A stretch of DNA of 64,000 bases from Bradyrhizobium sp. 170. Its GTDB lineage: Bacteria > Pseudomonadota > Alphaproteobacteria > Rhizobiales > Xanthobacteraceae. The notes under the pieces are model-generated. The model saw only the letters and a program-made list of their open reading frames with translations, did not search any database and was not told where the DNA came from. Positions within the stretch are counted from its first letter, which is position 1; each line of letters opens with the position of its first letter. The stretch is from the NCBI RefSeq assembly GCF_023101085.1, contig NZ_CP064703.1, positions 4,650,001 to 4,714,000 on the forward strand, in the 5' to 3' direction. Of the stretch, positions 1 through 8,818 are shown piece after piece. Position numbers and translations under genes: made by a program.

Positions 1-66
1 GTCAGCGCCGTCGATGCCGGAACCTGGCACGCCGTATCTCTGGCTGAAATGTCGGGCCCGGACTGA
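1..66 (+). CDS. C-terminal end of an upstream gene (partial)
   Basis: The first base opens an in-frame run of 21 codons ending in TGA at 64-66, with the last residues reading AEMSGPD. Only the tail is in the window, so the family cannot be named from sequence. The next gene is pxpA, 36 bp downstream on the same strand; pxpA often follows the two other 5-oxoprolinase subunits or a biotin-dependent carboxyltransferase, so that is a context guess only. Confidence 0.45.
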   Translation, partial: VSAVDAGTWHAVSLAEMSGPD

Positions 67-101
67 TCAACCAATCCACTCACGAGAAGCGGACCAGCAA
101 C

Positions 102-872
102 ATGACAACCATCGACCTCAATTGCGATCTCGGCGAAGGATTTGGCGCGTGGGAAATGGGCAACGACGCCGCGATGATCGAGCTGGCGACGTCGGTGAAC
201 GTCGCCTGCGGCTTTCATGCCGGCGACGCCGACATCATGCGCCGAACGGTTGAGCTGGCGAAAGCGCGCGGCGTCAGTGTCGGCGCGCACCCCGGATATC
301 GCGACCTGCACGGCTTCGGCCGGCGGCCGATCCCCGGCTTGAAGTCTTCGGAGATCGAGAACCTCATCGCCTACCAGATCGGCGCGTTGCAGGCGATTGC
401 GACCGCGGCTGGCCACAAGGTCACGCATGTCAAGGCGCATGGCGCGCTCTCCAACGTCGCCTGCGAGGACGACATGACCGCGAAGGCCATCGCCAACGGC
501 ATCAAGGCCGTCGACCCCAACCTGATTTTCGTGGTGCTCGCCAATTCAAAACTGGTGCAGGCCGGCGAAGCCGCCAACCTGCCGTTGGTGCACGAGGTGT
601 TTGCCGACCGCGCCTACGAAGACAACGGCTCGCTGGTGTCGCGCAAGAAGCCGGGCGCCGTATTGCACGATGCGAAAGCGATCGCCGGCCGCGTGGTGCG
701 GATGGTGCAGGACGGCGCGGTCGTGTCGGTCACCGGCAAGGTGATCAAGATGCGCACCGACACCGTGTGCATTCACGGCGATACGGCCGGCGCGGTCGAC
801 ATCGCGCGCGCGGTGCGTCAGGCGTTGAAGGATGCCGGGATCGCAGTCGCGCCGTTCAAGACGGCGCAGTAA
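102..872 (+). CDS. pxpA: 5-oxoprolinase subunit A (LamB/YcsF family)
   Basis: A 256-residue protein of the LamB/YcsF family, the PxpA subunit that with PxpB and PxpC makes the ATP-dependent 5-oxoprolinase opening pyroglutamate to glutamate in the cytosol. The N-terminus shows the family signature [16 protein letters not shown] followed by the [10 protein letters not shown] block, and further on [10 protein letters not shown]; length is normal for the family (about 250). The start ATG at 102 directly precedes the signature. It lies 36 bp after the partial upstream gene, probably in one operon. PxpB and PxpC are not in the window, so the complex is inferred. Confidence 0.93.
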   Translation: MTTIDLNCDLGEGFGAWEMGNDAAMIELATSVNVACGFHAGDADIMRRTVELAKARGVSVGAHPGYRDLHGFGRRPIPGLKSSEIENLIAYQIGALQAIATAAGHKVTHVKAHGALSNVACEDDMTAKAIANGIKAVDPNLIFVVLANSKLVQAGEAANLPLVHEVFADRAYEDNGSLVSRKKPGAVLHDAKAIAGRVVRMVQDGAVVSVTGKVIKMRTDTVCIHGDTAGAVDIARAVRQALKDAGIAVAPFKTAQ

Positions 873-875
873 CTC

Positions 876-1028
876 TCAGAACGGATGAACCGAGAGCGTG
901 CCGAACACGATGGCGGCAATGAGCGCGAACGCGCTGTAGAGCGCGGCGGTGTGCAAGCCGGTGCCGGAACGGCGGGACACCGAGCGTGCGTAAAGGTGCA
1001 GGCGGGCTTCCGCCGATAGTTCGCGCAT
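876..1028 (-). CDS. small single-span membrane protein
   Basis: A 50-residue reading frame starting MRELSAEARL and ending in one hydrophobic segment (residues about 28-47, ALYSAFALIAAIVFGTLSV). The ATG at 1028 is preceded by GGAG with a 7-base gap, which supports this start over the longer in-frame ATG upstream. The basic, Arg-rich N-terminal half and hydrophobic C-terminus predict an inner-membrane protein with its N-terminus in the cytoplasm. It ends 3 bp from the pxpA stop, tail to tail. Function unknown. Confidence 0.6.
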   Translation of the reverse strand: MRELSAEARLHLYARSVSRRSGTGLHTAALYSAFALIAAIVFGTLSVHPF

Positions 1029-1207
1029 GATCGATCTCCAACGCGGCATGGACTGCATATGGAATATCGTTTGCGCTCTGATGCAAGATATCCGCCGAAA
1101 TAGCGATGCGGGCGCTCCGGCGCCCTCCATTTCGAGGGGAAAATTCCCCTCTACCCGACCAGAGCGAGAATTTTATTCGGGCCGATTTGAGCCAGTTGGA
1201 ACCCAAA

Positions 1208-2365
1208 TCAGTGCGCTGGCAGGTTCGGCTCCAATCGCGACAGTGCTGGAAGCACACGGTAGCGGGCGATTTCATGCCCAAAGTCGCCGCGGTTGGCGAG
1301 CAGAATCACGCCGACCTTGTGATCCGGTACAAGTCCGACATAGGCCGACGCGTTGTTGAGCCCGCCCGGTTTGTCAACGACGCCTACTCCGTCCACGTCG
1401 ACATTCTCCCACGCCATCGCTTGTCCGAATTTCTCGTTGAAACGGAACATTTCACGCTGAGTCATCTGCAGCGCTTCGCGCAATTGCGGATCCACCGCTC
1501 CACCGCCGAGGCAGGCGGTGAGAAAAATGGCGAGATCCTGCGCTGATGAGAACATCTGCCCGCTCCCTGGGAAATCATAATAGCCCTGCTGGTTGCCCGG
1601 CGGACCGATCGGCGTGCCGTCATCGGAATAGCCCTGGACGACGCGCTGCATGAATTCAGGACGCATGACGGCACGGTTGTCCGGTCCACGTTCGGGAAGC
1701 AGCGTCGAACTCATCCCTAGCGGCCTCAGGATCCGGCTTTCGATGAGCTGACCAATTGGAACCCCATACCGACGCTCGAGCGCTAGCTGCAGCAGCACGT
1801 AACCGGCGTGAGTGTAGATGCGTTGTTTGCCCGGCTGTTCGCCCGCCTGCGGCGTCCAGGCATTGAGGATGTCGAGAAATTGGCCCAACGAGTATGACTC
1901 GTTGGGCCATGGTGGGTGATCCGTCGCCAGCAAGAGGCCAGAAGTATGGGTCGCAAGCTCACCAATCGTGACCCGACGAATATAGTCGCCGTTCAATTCG
2001 GTGACGTACTTGTTGACCGGATCGTCCAGCCTTATTTCGCCGCGCAGCGTTCCGAGCGCGACCAGTGCAGCCTCAAACACCTTGCGCACGGACGCTATGT
2101 TGAACAGCGTGTCCGGTGTGATCGGCCGCTTGCCGGCTTGATCGGCGAGGCCGTAGTTGAAGAACTGGACGTGGCCCGCGATGTATATCGCGGATGCGAG
2201 CCCGCCGGCATCATTGGCCGTCACCACAGGGGCGAAATTTTCCGCCATAATGTCCTGAACCCGTGAGCTCAAGTCCAACTCTGTCATGGCCACGCGCGCC
2301 GGACTGGGCAGGAAGACGAACAGAAGGGCCAAGCCCGCGGTGAACGAGGAGGACCATGATCTCAT
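1208..2365 (-). CDS. serine hydrolase, class C beta-lactamase-like, exported
   Basis: A 385-residue protein with a hydrophobic signal segment (residues about 8-25) and the fold of the beta-lactamase/penicillin-binding family (PF00144). The nucleophile motif SVRK is at 92-95 (S-x-x-K). The second motif, normally Y-x-N, reads YTH at 184-186, and the third, normally K-T-G, reads KPGG. The C-terminal stretch around VGLVPDHKVGVILLANRG is typical of the family. Loss of the canonical Asn and Thr makes true beta-lactam hydrolysis doubtful; an esterase or D-aminopeptidase-like activity is as likely. The 276 bp between this gene and the flavoprotein gene at 2642 show nothing I can support. Confidence 0.85.
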   Translation of the reverse strand: MRSWSSSFTAGLALLFVFLPSPARVAMTELDLSSRVQDIMAENFAPVVTANDAGGLASAIYIAGHVQFFNYGLADQAGKRPITPDTLFNIASVRKVFEAALVALGTLRGEIRLDDPVNKYVTELNGDYIRRVTIGELATHTSGLLLATDHPPWPNESYSLGQFLDILNAWTPQAGEQPGKQRIYTHAGYVLLQLALERRYGVPIGQLIESRILRPLGMSSTLLPERGPDNRAVMRPEFMQRVVQGYSDDGTPIGPPGNQQGYYDFPGSGQMFSSAQDLAIFLTACLGGGAVDPQLREALQMTQREMFRFNEKFGQAMAWENVDVDGVGVVDKPGGLNNASAYVGLVPDHKVGVILLANRGDFGHEIARYRVLPALSRLEPNLPAH

Positions 2366-2641
2366 ACTACAATCCGACAGGCATCACGAGATAACCGGCG
2401 GCTGGTTCGCCGGTCGAGCGACACAAGCGATTGACACAAGCGCCATCAAACAACAGCACGTCGATTGTGGGGATTTCGTTCGACATCGTAGTCGTCGCTG
2501 CTTGGTCTCGACCAAGACAAATATAAGCGTTGGCGAGGCAACCGAAATCACATTCCGGATACTCTGGGGGCCAAGCGCTGCTGCCTCACATTCGTTCAAC
2601 TTGCGTCAAGCAGGTGTGCTCCGCGTTAATAAATCAACGCC

Positions 2642-4240
2642 CTAGTAAACATCCTGCTGGAATCGGCCCTGCTTCTTGAGTTCCCCGACAAAATTGACGG
2701 CCTCGTCGGTCGTACGGGCGCCAAACTGGGCGACGATATCGACCAGGGCGCGCTCGACGTCCTTGGCCATACGCTTGGCGTCGCCGCAGACATAGATGTT
2801 GGCGCCCTCGGCGAGCCAGGTCCACAATTCGCGACCGACTTCGCGCATGCGATCCTGCACGTAGAACTTCTTGTCGCCGTCGCGCGACCACGCCAGCGAC
2901 AACCGCGTCAGCAGGCCCGACGTCTTCAAGGCGTTGAGTTCGTCGGCATAGAAGAAATCGCAGTCGCTGCGCTGGTGGCCGAAGAACAGCCAGTTCTTGC
3001 CGGGTGCGCCGGTGGCGCGGCGATCGAGCAGGAAGGCGCGGAACGGCGCAACGCCGGTGCCGGGCCCGATCATGATGATCGGCGTTTTGGGATCCTGCGG
3101 CAGCGCGAAGCCGTGGGCCTTCTGCACATAGACCTTCAGCACATCGCCGGGATTGATGCGTTCGGCGAGGAAGGTCGAAGCCAGCCCCAGGCGTTTGCGC
3201 TTGTTGATCACATAGCGCACGCAGTCGACCGTCAGCGACAATTTTCCGGGCGTCGCGTTATGCGACGACGAGATCGAATAGAGCCGCGGCTGCAGCGGTT
3301 CGAGCGCTTCGACAAAGGCCTCGGAGTGTGGGCGTACGCCGGAGAATTTCTGCAGCACCGCCATCACGTCAAGGGTTGCCGCGTCGCCGTCTGGATCCTC
3401 GCCCTGCGCCAGCGCCCTCGCCTTCTCGCGGGTGGTCCCACCAGTGATGAAGGAGATCAGCTCGAACAGCGAGTCCGGTGCCGGCGACAGCGAGACATCA
3501 TCGATCAGGACTTCCCGCAGGGTCTTGCCGTTGACCTTGGTGGTGTGGGAGGCGCCGAGCAGCGCGATGATCTGGTCCACCAGCCCGACATCGTTGCGCG
3601 CGAAGATGCCAAAGGAATCGCCGACGACATAGTCGAGGCCGCAACCGGAGAGATCGAACTCGATATGCCAGGTCTCCTTCTCCGAACCCTTCTTGTTCAG
3701 GAGGCGCCGCGACAGGAAGGTCGCCGCGATCGGGTTGTCGCGCGAGCGTCCAGGCTCGGCCACGACTGCAGGCACAGCCGGCGCGGCTGCGGGCGTCGAT
3801 GAGGCCGCAGCCGGCTCCTTGTCGATGTCTTCATAGAGCGACTTCAGCATCCGCGCGGTTTCCTTGCCGCCGGGGACGCAGAGGTTGAGCCGCGCCTCGC
3901 TCTTGCTTGCGATCGCTTCCGAATAGTTGTGGCAGTCGTAGCCGCACTGGCCGCAATCCTGCTGCGCCATCGCAGCCATCATGCGCCGCCGCAGCGGGCG
4001 GCCTTCCGCGAGCTTCATGCGGTCGGCCATCGGCATGGTCTGGTCGTGCCACGGTGCTTCGCCGTCATCGCCGTCGCCGGCCGCGCCCTGCATGACGGCC
4101 GCGCCTTGTTCGGCCGACAACGGCGTCGCATCTGACAGAAGTCCGGCGAAGAACCCGTTCAGCCACGAGCGCTGCGCTTCGGAGAATGGCGCACTGGACG
4201 GGATGATTTCGATCTTCGGCGGAGGCGTGATCTGGTTCAT
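2642..4240 (-). CDS. NADPH-dependent sulfite/nitrite reductase flavoprotein-like protein with N-terminal 4Fe-4S domain
   Basis: A 532-residue electron-transfer protein. Residues 96-121 carry Cys96, Cys99, Cys103 and Cys121 within DCGQCGYDC and NLCVPGG, the pattern of the Rnf/Acs-type FeS domain (PF04060). From about residue 165 the CysJ-type FAD-binding region follows (LYSISSSHN), and then the NADP-binding FNR domain (IMIGPGTGVAPFRAFL, VCGDAKRMAKDVERAL). The flavodoxin/FMN domain of classical CysJ is absent. The start ATG overlaps the TGA of nirA by 4 bp, so the two are translationally coupled; it probably passes electrons from NADPH to NirA. Sulfite rather than nitrite as the final substrate cannot be excluded. 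Confidence 0.88.
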   Translation of the reverse strand: MNQITPPPKIEIIPSSAPFSEAQRSWLNGFFAGLLSDATPLSAEQGAAVMQGAAGDGDDGEAPWHDQTMPMADRMKLAEGRPLRRRMMAAMAQQDCGQCGYDCHNYSEAIASKSEARLNLCVPGGKETARMLKSLYEDIDKEPAAASSTPAAAPAVPAVVAEPGRSRDNPIAATFLSRRLLNKKGSEKETWHIEFDLSGCGLDYVVGDSFGIFARNDVGLVDQIIALLGASHTTKVNGKTLREVLIDDVSLSPAPDSLFELISFITGGTTREKARALAQGEDPDGDAATLDVMAVLQKFSGVRPHSEAFVEALEPLQPRLYSISSSHNATPGKLSLTVDCVRYVINKRKRLGLASTFLAERINPGDVLKVYVQKAHGFALPQDPKTPIIMIGPGTGVAPFRAFLLDRRATGAPGKNWLFFGHQRSDCDFFYADELNALKTSGLLTRLSLAWSRDGDKKFYVQDRMREVGRELWTWLAEGANIYVCGDAKRMAKDVERALVDIVAQFGARTTDEAVNFVGELKKQGRFQQDVY

Positions 4241-6039
4241 GTGGACACCTGAGCGTCAGCAACTTGGGCATCGGCGAGCTTGCGCAGCGTCTCGCCGTCA
4301 TGGCGGCGCGCAAACGTCAGGAAGGTTTCTTCGGGCGAAACGCGGTGCGCGAGATAGGCCTTCAGCAGTCTCTCGACCGTCTTCGGCGCGTCTTCCGCCT
4401 TGAGGTCGTGATAGACCTCCTGCCCGACATCGGCATCCGGACCAAAGCCGCCGCCGGTGAACAAATGATAGCCCTCGACCGGATCGACATCCTCGCCGAC
4501 ATCCACCTTCGCCGCGATCAGCCCGATATCGCTGATGTAGTGCTGCGCGCAGGAGTGATGACAGCCGGTGACATGGATGTTGAGCGGCGTGTCGATGTTG
4601 ACGCGCGGCTCGCACCAGTCACCGATCTCGGCGGCATGGCGCTTGGTGTTCGACGCCGCAAACCGGCATCCGGCATTGCCGGTGCAGGCGATCAGGCCGG
4701 CGCGAATTTGCGAGGCTTCGACCGCCAATCCGATCTTCCTGATCGCGGCGATCGCCAGCTCGACGTTCTCGTCGCGCACCCCCGGGATCAGCAGGTTCTG
4801 CCAGACCGTTAGCCGGATATCGCCGTCGCCGAGGTCCTGCGCGATCCTGGCCAGCCCGCGCATTTGATCGCAGGTAACTTTGCCGAGCGGCAGCGACACG
4901 CCAATCCAGTTCAATCCCTCCTGCTTCTGCTTGTGCACGCCGATATGTGCCATTCGGTCGAACGCCGGCCGCGGGGCGAGCGCTTCCGGCGGCACACGGG
5001 TGAAGGGTTTGCCGAGCCGCTCCTCGACGAGGGTGAGAAACTTGTCGTGCCCCATGCCATCGAGCACGTATTTCAGCCGCGCCTTGTTGCGGTTGGTGCG
5101 GTCGCCGAGATCGATGAAGATGCGCACGATGGCGTCAGACACTTTTGTCGCATCGGCCGGCTTGACGATGATGTCGCCATATTTGGCGAAATCCCTGTGG
5201 CCGGTGATGCCGCCGAGCCCCAGGCGAAACCAGACGCCGGGCTCTGCGCCAAAGCCATCCTTCACCTCGACCGCGGAGAACGCGATGTCGTTGGTATCTT
5301 CCAGCACCGCGATCTTGCCGGCGCCGTCGAAGGCGACGTTGAACTTGCGCGGCAGCCCGTACAACGAGCGATCGTTGAGGATGTGGTAGTGCCACTCGCG
5401 CGCATATTCGCGGGTGTCCAAGAGCTCCTGCGGATCGATCCCGGCGGTCGGCGTGCCCGTGACGTTGCGGATGTTGTCGGCGCCGGTACCGCGCGAGCAC
5501 AGGCCGAGATCCTGAATGCCCTCGATCAACGCCACCGCGTTCTTCGGTGGAATCTCGCGCACCTGCAGATTGGCGCGCGTGGTGACGTGGCAGAACGGTC
5601 CGCACAGTTTTTCGGCCAGATCAGCCAGGCCGGCAAACTGCCAGTGCTTCAGAATGCCGTTCGGGATCCGTAAGCGGCACATGTAGGAATCCTGCGCCGG
5701 CGCCACATAGAACAGGCCGTAATAGCGCCAGCGGAAATTATCCGCAGGATTCGGCGGCGTATTGTCGAGCGCCTGCTGCTTCAGCCGCGGATAGGCATCG
5801 AACGGATGCTCCTCGCGCTTGAATTTTTCCGGATCGGCGAGCTTCTTGCCGGAGGCTGTGACCTTGTCCTGCGCCTTGATATGCGCGGCATCCGGTCCGG
5901 CTGGTTCGGCATTCGCCTTGCCGACGCCAGCGCCGCCGAGGCCGCGTCCCACCCGGCTGATCTGCAGCCCGGTGGTAAAGCCTTCGAGGTAGCGTTTCTG
6001 CTCGTCGGTAAAGTCGACTGTGAGCGTTTCGATCTTCAT
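4237..6039 (-). CDS. nirA: assimilatory nitrite reductase (siroheme, 4Fe-4S), NirA family
   Basis: A 600-residue protein when begun at the ATG at 6039 (MKIETLTVDF); a longer frame upstream covers leader RNA and is unlikely to be translated. It has two ferredoxin-like half-domains and two siroheme/Fe-S half-domains. The cluster and siroheme ligands are visible as CTGNAGC and, 40 residues on, TGCHHSCAQH (C-x5-C ... C-x3-C). It reduces nitrite to ammonium in the cytosol by six electrons. NasT/NasS genes lie directly upstream on the same strand and a NADPH-linked reductase overlaps its 3' end by 4 bp, so nitrite is a better guess than sulfite. Expression is probably controlled at the 350-nt leader. 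Confidence 0.9.
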   Translation of the reverse strand: MKIETLTVDFTDEQKRYLEGFTTGLQISRVGRGLGGAGVGKANAEPAGPDAAHIKAQDKVTASGKKLADPEKFKREEHPFDAYPRLKQQALDNTPPNPADNFRWRYYGLFYVAPAQDSYMCRLRIPNGILKHWQFAGLADLAEKLCGPFCHVTTRANLQVREIPPKNAVALIEGIQDLGLCSRGTGADNIRNVTGTPTAGIDPQELLDTREYAREWHYHILNDRSLYGLPRKFNVAFDGAGKIAVLEDTNDIAFSAVEVKDGFGAEPGVWFRLGLGGITGHRDFAKYGDIIVKPADATKVSDAIVRIFIDLGDRTNRNKARLKYVLDGMGHDKFLTLVEERLGKPFTRVPPEALAPRPAFDRMAHIGVHKQKQEGLNWIGVSLPLGKVTCDQMRGLARIAQDLGDGDIRLTVWQNLLIPGVRDENVELAIAAIRKIGLAVEASQIRAGLIACTGNAGCRFAASNTKRHAAEIGDWCEPRVNIDTPLNIHVTGCHHSCAQHYISDIGLIAAKVDVGEDVDPVEGYHLFTGGGFGPDADVGQEVYHDLKAEDAPKTVERLLKAYLAHRVSPEETFLTFARRHDGETLRKLADAQVADAQVST

Positions 6040-6275
6040 GGTGCGCGACGAAGCTCCTGCGGCCACGAGGGGTGGCGTCAACGAAGTTGGGTGCGACCGC
6101 CTGGAAACCAGCGTGGCCTTTTGGGCCGGGCTGGATTGAACGGTCCGACCAGCTTCGTTGCTGCGGAAATCCATCTTGGACGTAGGCCAGCAGGCATCTA
6201 CGACGACCGGCCGCACTGCAACATACAAGTTGCGTGCCACATCAGGGTCTATAAAATATCTTTGTATTTCAATGT

Positions 6276-6329
6276 GTTCCGAGCCAAGTCTCGAAACTAT
6301 GAAGCTGGCTTCACTGCTGCTCGTGAAGC
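6276..6329 (-). promoter_or_regulatory. twin-hairpin leader of nirA, candidate NasT (ANTAR) target
   Basis: On the minus strand the nirA leader contains two 22-nt hairpins 10 nt apart. The first (6308-6329) has a 7-bp stem GCTTCAC/GTGAAGC closing AGCAGC through a G-A mismatch; the second (6276-6297) has an 8-bp stem GTTTCGAG/CTCGGAAC (one G-U) closing ACTTGG. Paired hairpins with six-base loops starting with A are the layout bound by ANTAR-domain antiterminators; the usual G at loop position 4 is not present, so the match is partial. The regulator NasT is encoded next door. No U-rich intrinsic terminator is obvious downstream by eye. Confidence 0.45.
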
Positions 6330-6334
6330 AACTG

Positions 6335-6349
6335 GCCTAAAATTTAGGC
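6335..6349. promoter_or_regulatory. 15-bp palindrome in the nasS-nirA gap
   Basis: GCCTAAAATTTAGGC is a perfect dyad of seven base pairs around one central base, just upstream of the twin hairpins in the nirA leader. It could be a protein-binding operator or a short hairpin. The whole stretch 6040-6391 between nirA and nasS holds no supported gene; it contains this palindrome, the twin hairpins and otherwise unassigned leader sequence. Confidence 0.4.
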
Positions 6350-6391
6350 GACATGGATGTGTGCCGAATATTGCTTCACTGAGGAGTCCGG

Positions 6392-7558
6392 TCAGGGCTT
6401 CCAGTGGCCGATCTGAAATGCGGCCAGATGCCCGGCGATGTCGCCGGGGTCAAACGCGGGGCCAGCAAAGGCGCCGATGGCTTCCGATGCGCCGGGGGGC
6501 TTGCCCTGATGCCCCTTGGCGGCGTCGTAGAGGTCCGGCCTGAAGACCCCCATGGCGGTCCGGAGCGCGTCCGGCCGCATCGCCGTCTGCCCCCAGCGCA
6601 CCATTTGCGCATAAAGCCAGGCGGCCTGCGCGGGATCGGGACGCCCGGCGCCCTCACGCCCGACCAGAAGATATCGGCCGCTCTCGCGCCGCTGGCCATC
6701 GGGTGAAATCTTCAGCCGGCCATCGAGGGTGCGCTGGATCACCTCGGCGCCGACGCCGATCCGGTCGGGCCGCGCCAGGACATGCGCGGTCTCGGCGCGG
6801 TTTCCGGGATCCTCGATGTATTCGGCGGCGTGGGAAGCCGCCCGGACCAGGGCAGCCAGCACGTCCGCATTCTTTTCCGCCCAGCTTTGCCTGACCGCGA
6901 GAACCTTTTCTGCGGCGCGCACCAGGATGTCAGAGACGAAATGCAGGATGTGGCCGACGCCGAGATCGACCGCAACCGAGTTCCAAGGCGCGCCGACGCA
7001 GAACGCATCCACATGCCCATTGGCGAGGCTGTCCACCATGTAGGGCGGCGGCAGCACCACCAGGCGAACGTCCTCGTCGGGATCAACCCCGCCGGCCGCC
7101 ATCCAGAACCGAAGCTGGTAGTTGTGGGTGGAGAACGGGAACGTCATGCCAAAAGTCAGCGGTTCCGCGCCGCTCTTGCGCCTGATGGCCACGACGCGCG
7201 CGAGCGCCAGCGCGGTAGCCATGGGATCGACGGCATCGCCCTCGATCTCGCCCATAATTGCCGCATGCAGCGCCGGCGATACCGTGATCGCATTACCGTT
7301 GAGGCCCAGATTGAATGGCGCCACAATTGGCACCTTGACGTGTCCAAGCCCGAGACTCGACGCAATCGCTACCGGCGCCAGCAAATGCGCGGCGTCGAAC
7401 AGGCCGATATTGAGCTTGTCGCGGACATTGGACCACGACACTTCCCGCACCAGCTTGACGTCGAGCCCTTCGGCCGCCGCAAAGCCCTTGTCGACGGCGA
7501 TGATCAGCGCGGCGGCGTCGACCAGCGGAATGAAGCCGATATGCAGCGGTGTCGTCAT
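6392..7558 (-). CDS. nasS: nitrate/nitrite sensor NasS (NrtA/CmpA-like, cytosolic)
   Basis: A 388-residue protein of the NrtA/CmpA solute-binding family without any signal peptide; it begins MTTPLHIGFIPLVDAA, so it should stay in the cytoplasm. In the known NasS/NasT systems NasS binds NasT and releases it when nitrate or nitrite is present. Family landmarks are the DAAHLLAPVAIA block and FCVGAPWNSVAVD. The start overlaps the nasT stop by 4 bp, so the pair is co-translated. No nrtBC permease genes are adjacent, which supports a sensor role over transport. Confidence 0.88.
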   Translation of the reverse strand: MTTPLHIGFIPLVDAAALIIAVDKGFAAAEGLDVKLVREVSWSNVRDKLNIGLFDAAHLLAPVAIASSLGLGHVKVPIVAPFNLGLNGNAITVSPALHAAIMGEIEGDAVDPMATALALARVVAIRRKSGAEPLTFGMTFPFSTHNYQLRFWMAAGGVDPDEDVRLVVLPPPYMVDSLANGHVDAFCVGAPWNSVAVDLGVGHILHFVSDILVRAAEKVLAVRQSWAEKNADVLAALVRAASHAAEYIEDPGNRAETAHVLARPDRIGVGAEVIQRTLDGRLKISPDGQRRESGRYLLVGREGAGRPDPAQAAWLYAQMVRWGQTAMRPDALRTAMGVFRPDLYDAAKGHQGKPPGASEAIGAFAGPAFDPGDIAGHLAAFQIGHWKP

Positions 7559-8145
7559 TTCAACAGCTCCGAGGCGGTCAGGATCGACTGCGCGATCTCT
7601 CCGATCTTCTTTTTCTCGCGCATCGCCGTGGAGCGCATGAGCACATAGGCCTCATCTTCCGTGAGGCCCTTCACCTTCATCAGGATTCCCTTGGCACGGT
7701 CAATCACCTTGCGTTCCTCGAGCGCGAATTTGGTGCGGTCGAGTTCGTCCTGCAGCTTCGAGAAGGCGTTGAAGCGGGAGATGCAGAGGTCGAGGATCGG
7801 CTTGATCCGCTCCTTCTTCAGGCCATCGACGATATAGGCGGAAACGCCGGCATCGACGGAGGCCTGGATCGAGGCCGCATCGCTCTGGTCGACGAACATG
7901 GCAATCGGCCGCCGCACCGCGCGGCTGACCTGGAACATCTGTTCCAGCACGTCGCGGCTGGGGTTTTCCAGGTCGATCAGGATGACGTCGGGATCGAGCG
8001 CGTAAATACGCGCCAAAAGGCTCTGCATTTCGCTGATATGCACGACGCCGGTAAAGCCGGCTTCCCGCAACCCCTCTTCAAGGATTGCGGCCCGGATCGG
8101 GCTTTCGTCGACAATGACGATTTTCGGCGACGACTCAGCGCTCAT
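7555..8145 (-). CDS. nasT: ANTAR-domain response regulator NasT (antiterminator)
   Basis: A 196-residue two-domain protein. Residues 8-125 form a receiver-like domain (IVIVDES with Asp13, candidate phospho-acceptor Asp58 in VILIDLE). Residues about 135-190 are an ANTAR RNA-binding domain with the EERKVIDRAKGILM core. NasT proteins bind twin hairpins in leader RNA and prevent termination ahead of nitrate and nitrite assimilation genes. It is the first gene of a nasT-nasS pair upstream of nirA. The 180 bp upstream contain no gene I can support and should hold its promoter. Confidence 0.92.
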   Translation of the reverse strand: MSAESSPKIVIVDESPIRAAILEEGLREAGFTGVVHISEMQSLLARIYALDPDVILIDLENPSRDVLEQMFQVSRAVRRPIAMFVDQSDAASIQASVDAGVSAYIVDGLKKERIKPILDLCISRFNAFSKLQDELDRTKFALEERKVIDRAKGILMKVKGLTEDEAYVLMRSTAMREKKKIGEIAQSILTASELLK

Positions 8146-8325
8146 GGATCAACTCTTGGCCCGGCCAGCATGCATAGCACGTCGGGAGCCCCGGCAAAGC
8201 CTTGTAATTGTGGGCAATTGGGACTAGTTCGTGCGCATCAATCAGGCGGATTTGGATACGCGAGTAGCGGCTGCGGCCAAAGTGCCTCGCCAAGCCCCGC
8301 TGCCGGTGCACCACTGCAAAAATGA

Positions 8326-8598
8326 TCAGAGTGGCGGCGTCTTATATCTTTTAAGAAGAGCTGACTGACCTGCTATCTCTGCGAGTTCTGCGCTCTCGAA
8401 AATGCCTTCGGCTGGAAGTCGCTGCCAACCTTCAGCTATTATTTCACCTTCGTATTCCGACTTGTAAGAGTATTCTTCCGCGAAGGTAAAATGCCCGTCA
8501 TCGCGCTGCAGAATTGCAACGCGCCGCTGCTGCGGCTTCCCCGTAGAGACAGATACGACATGAATTGCCTCTAACACCTTCACCAACTCCATCTTCAT
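8326..8598 (-). CDS. hypothetical protein
   Basis: A 90-residue soluble protein, MKMELVKVLEAIHVVSV at the N-terminus, rich in charged residues, with no signal peptide, membrane segment or motif that I recognise. GAGGA stands 6 bases before the first ATG at 8598, which supports the start. It is a lone gene between nasT and rimO. The tryptophan and paired acidic runs (EEYSYKSEYEGEI) read like real coding sequence and not a frame shadow. Confidence 0.65.
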   Translation of the reverse strand: MKMELVKVLEAIHVVSVSTGKPQQRRVAILQRDDGHFTFAEEYSYKSEYEGEIIAEGWQRLPAEGIFESAELAEIAGQSALLKRYKTPPL

Positions 8599-8818
8599 GT
8601 ATCCTCAAACGCTCAATGCGGAGATCCGTGCGGCTTGGTCGAAGTGACTGCATGCCGGCCAATTGACTACCCCAAGGCGTACATCTTGCCATGCCAGCTC
8701 GTGGCCCATTGCGTTGGCAGTGGCCCGCGGCCGGGACCGCGGTGGTTGAAATTTTCTATCAGATCAATTACTTGAACCGCAACTCCGAACAATTCAGCTG
8801 CAGACCCAAGGCGAGCAC

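Noticed and set aside
2286..2645. 119-codon plus-strand frame between the serine hydrolase and the flavoprotein gene
   Set aside because: Starts inside the antisense of the hydrolase signal peptide and has no motif or binding site.
4237..6240. 667-residue form of NirA starting at 6240
   Set aside because: The extra N-terminal 67 residues come from the structured leader and show no similarity; ATG 6039 gives the normal protein.
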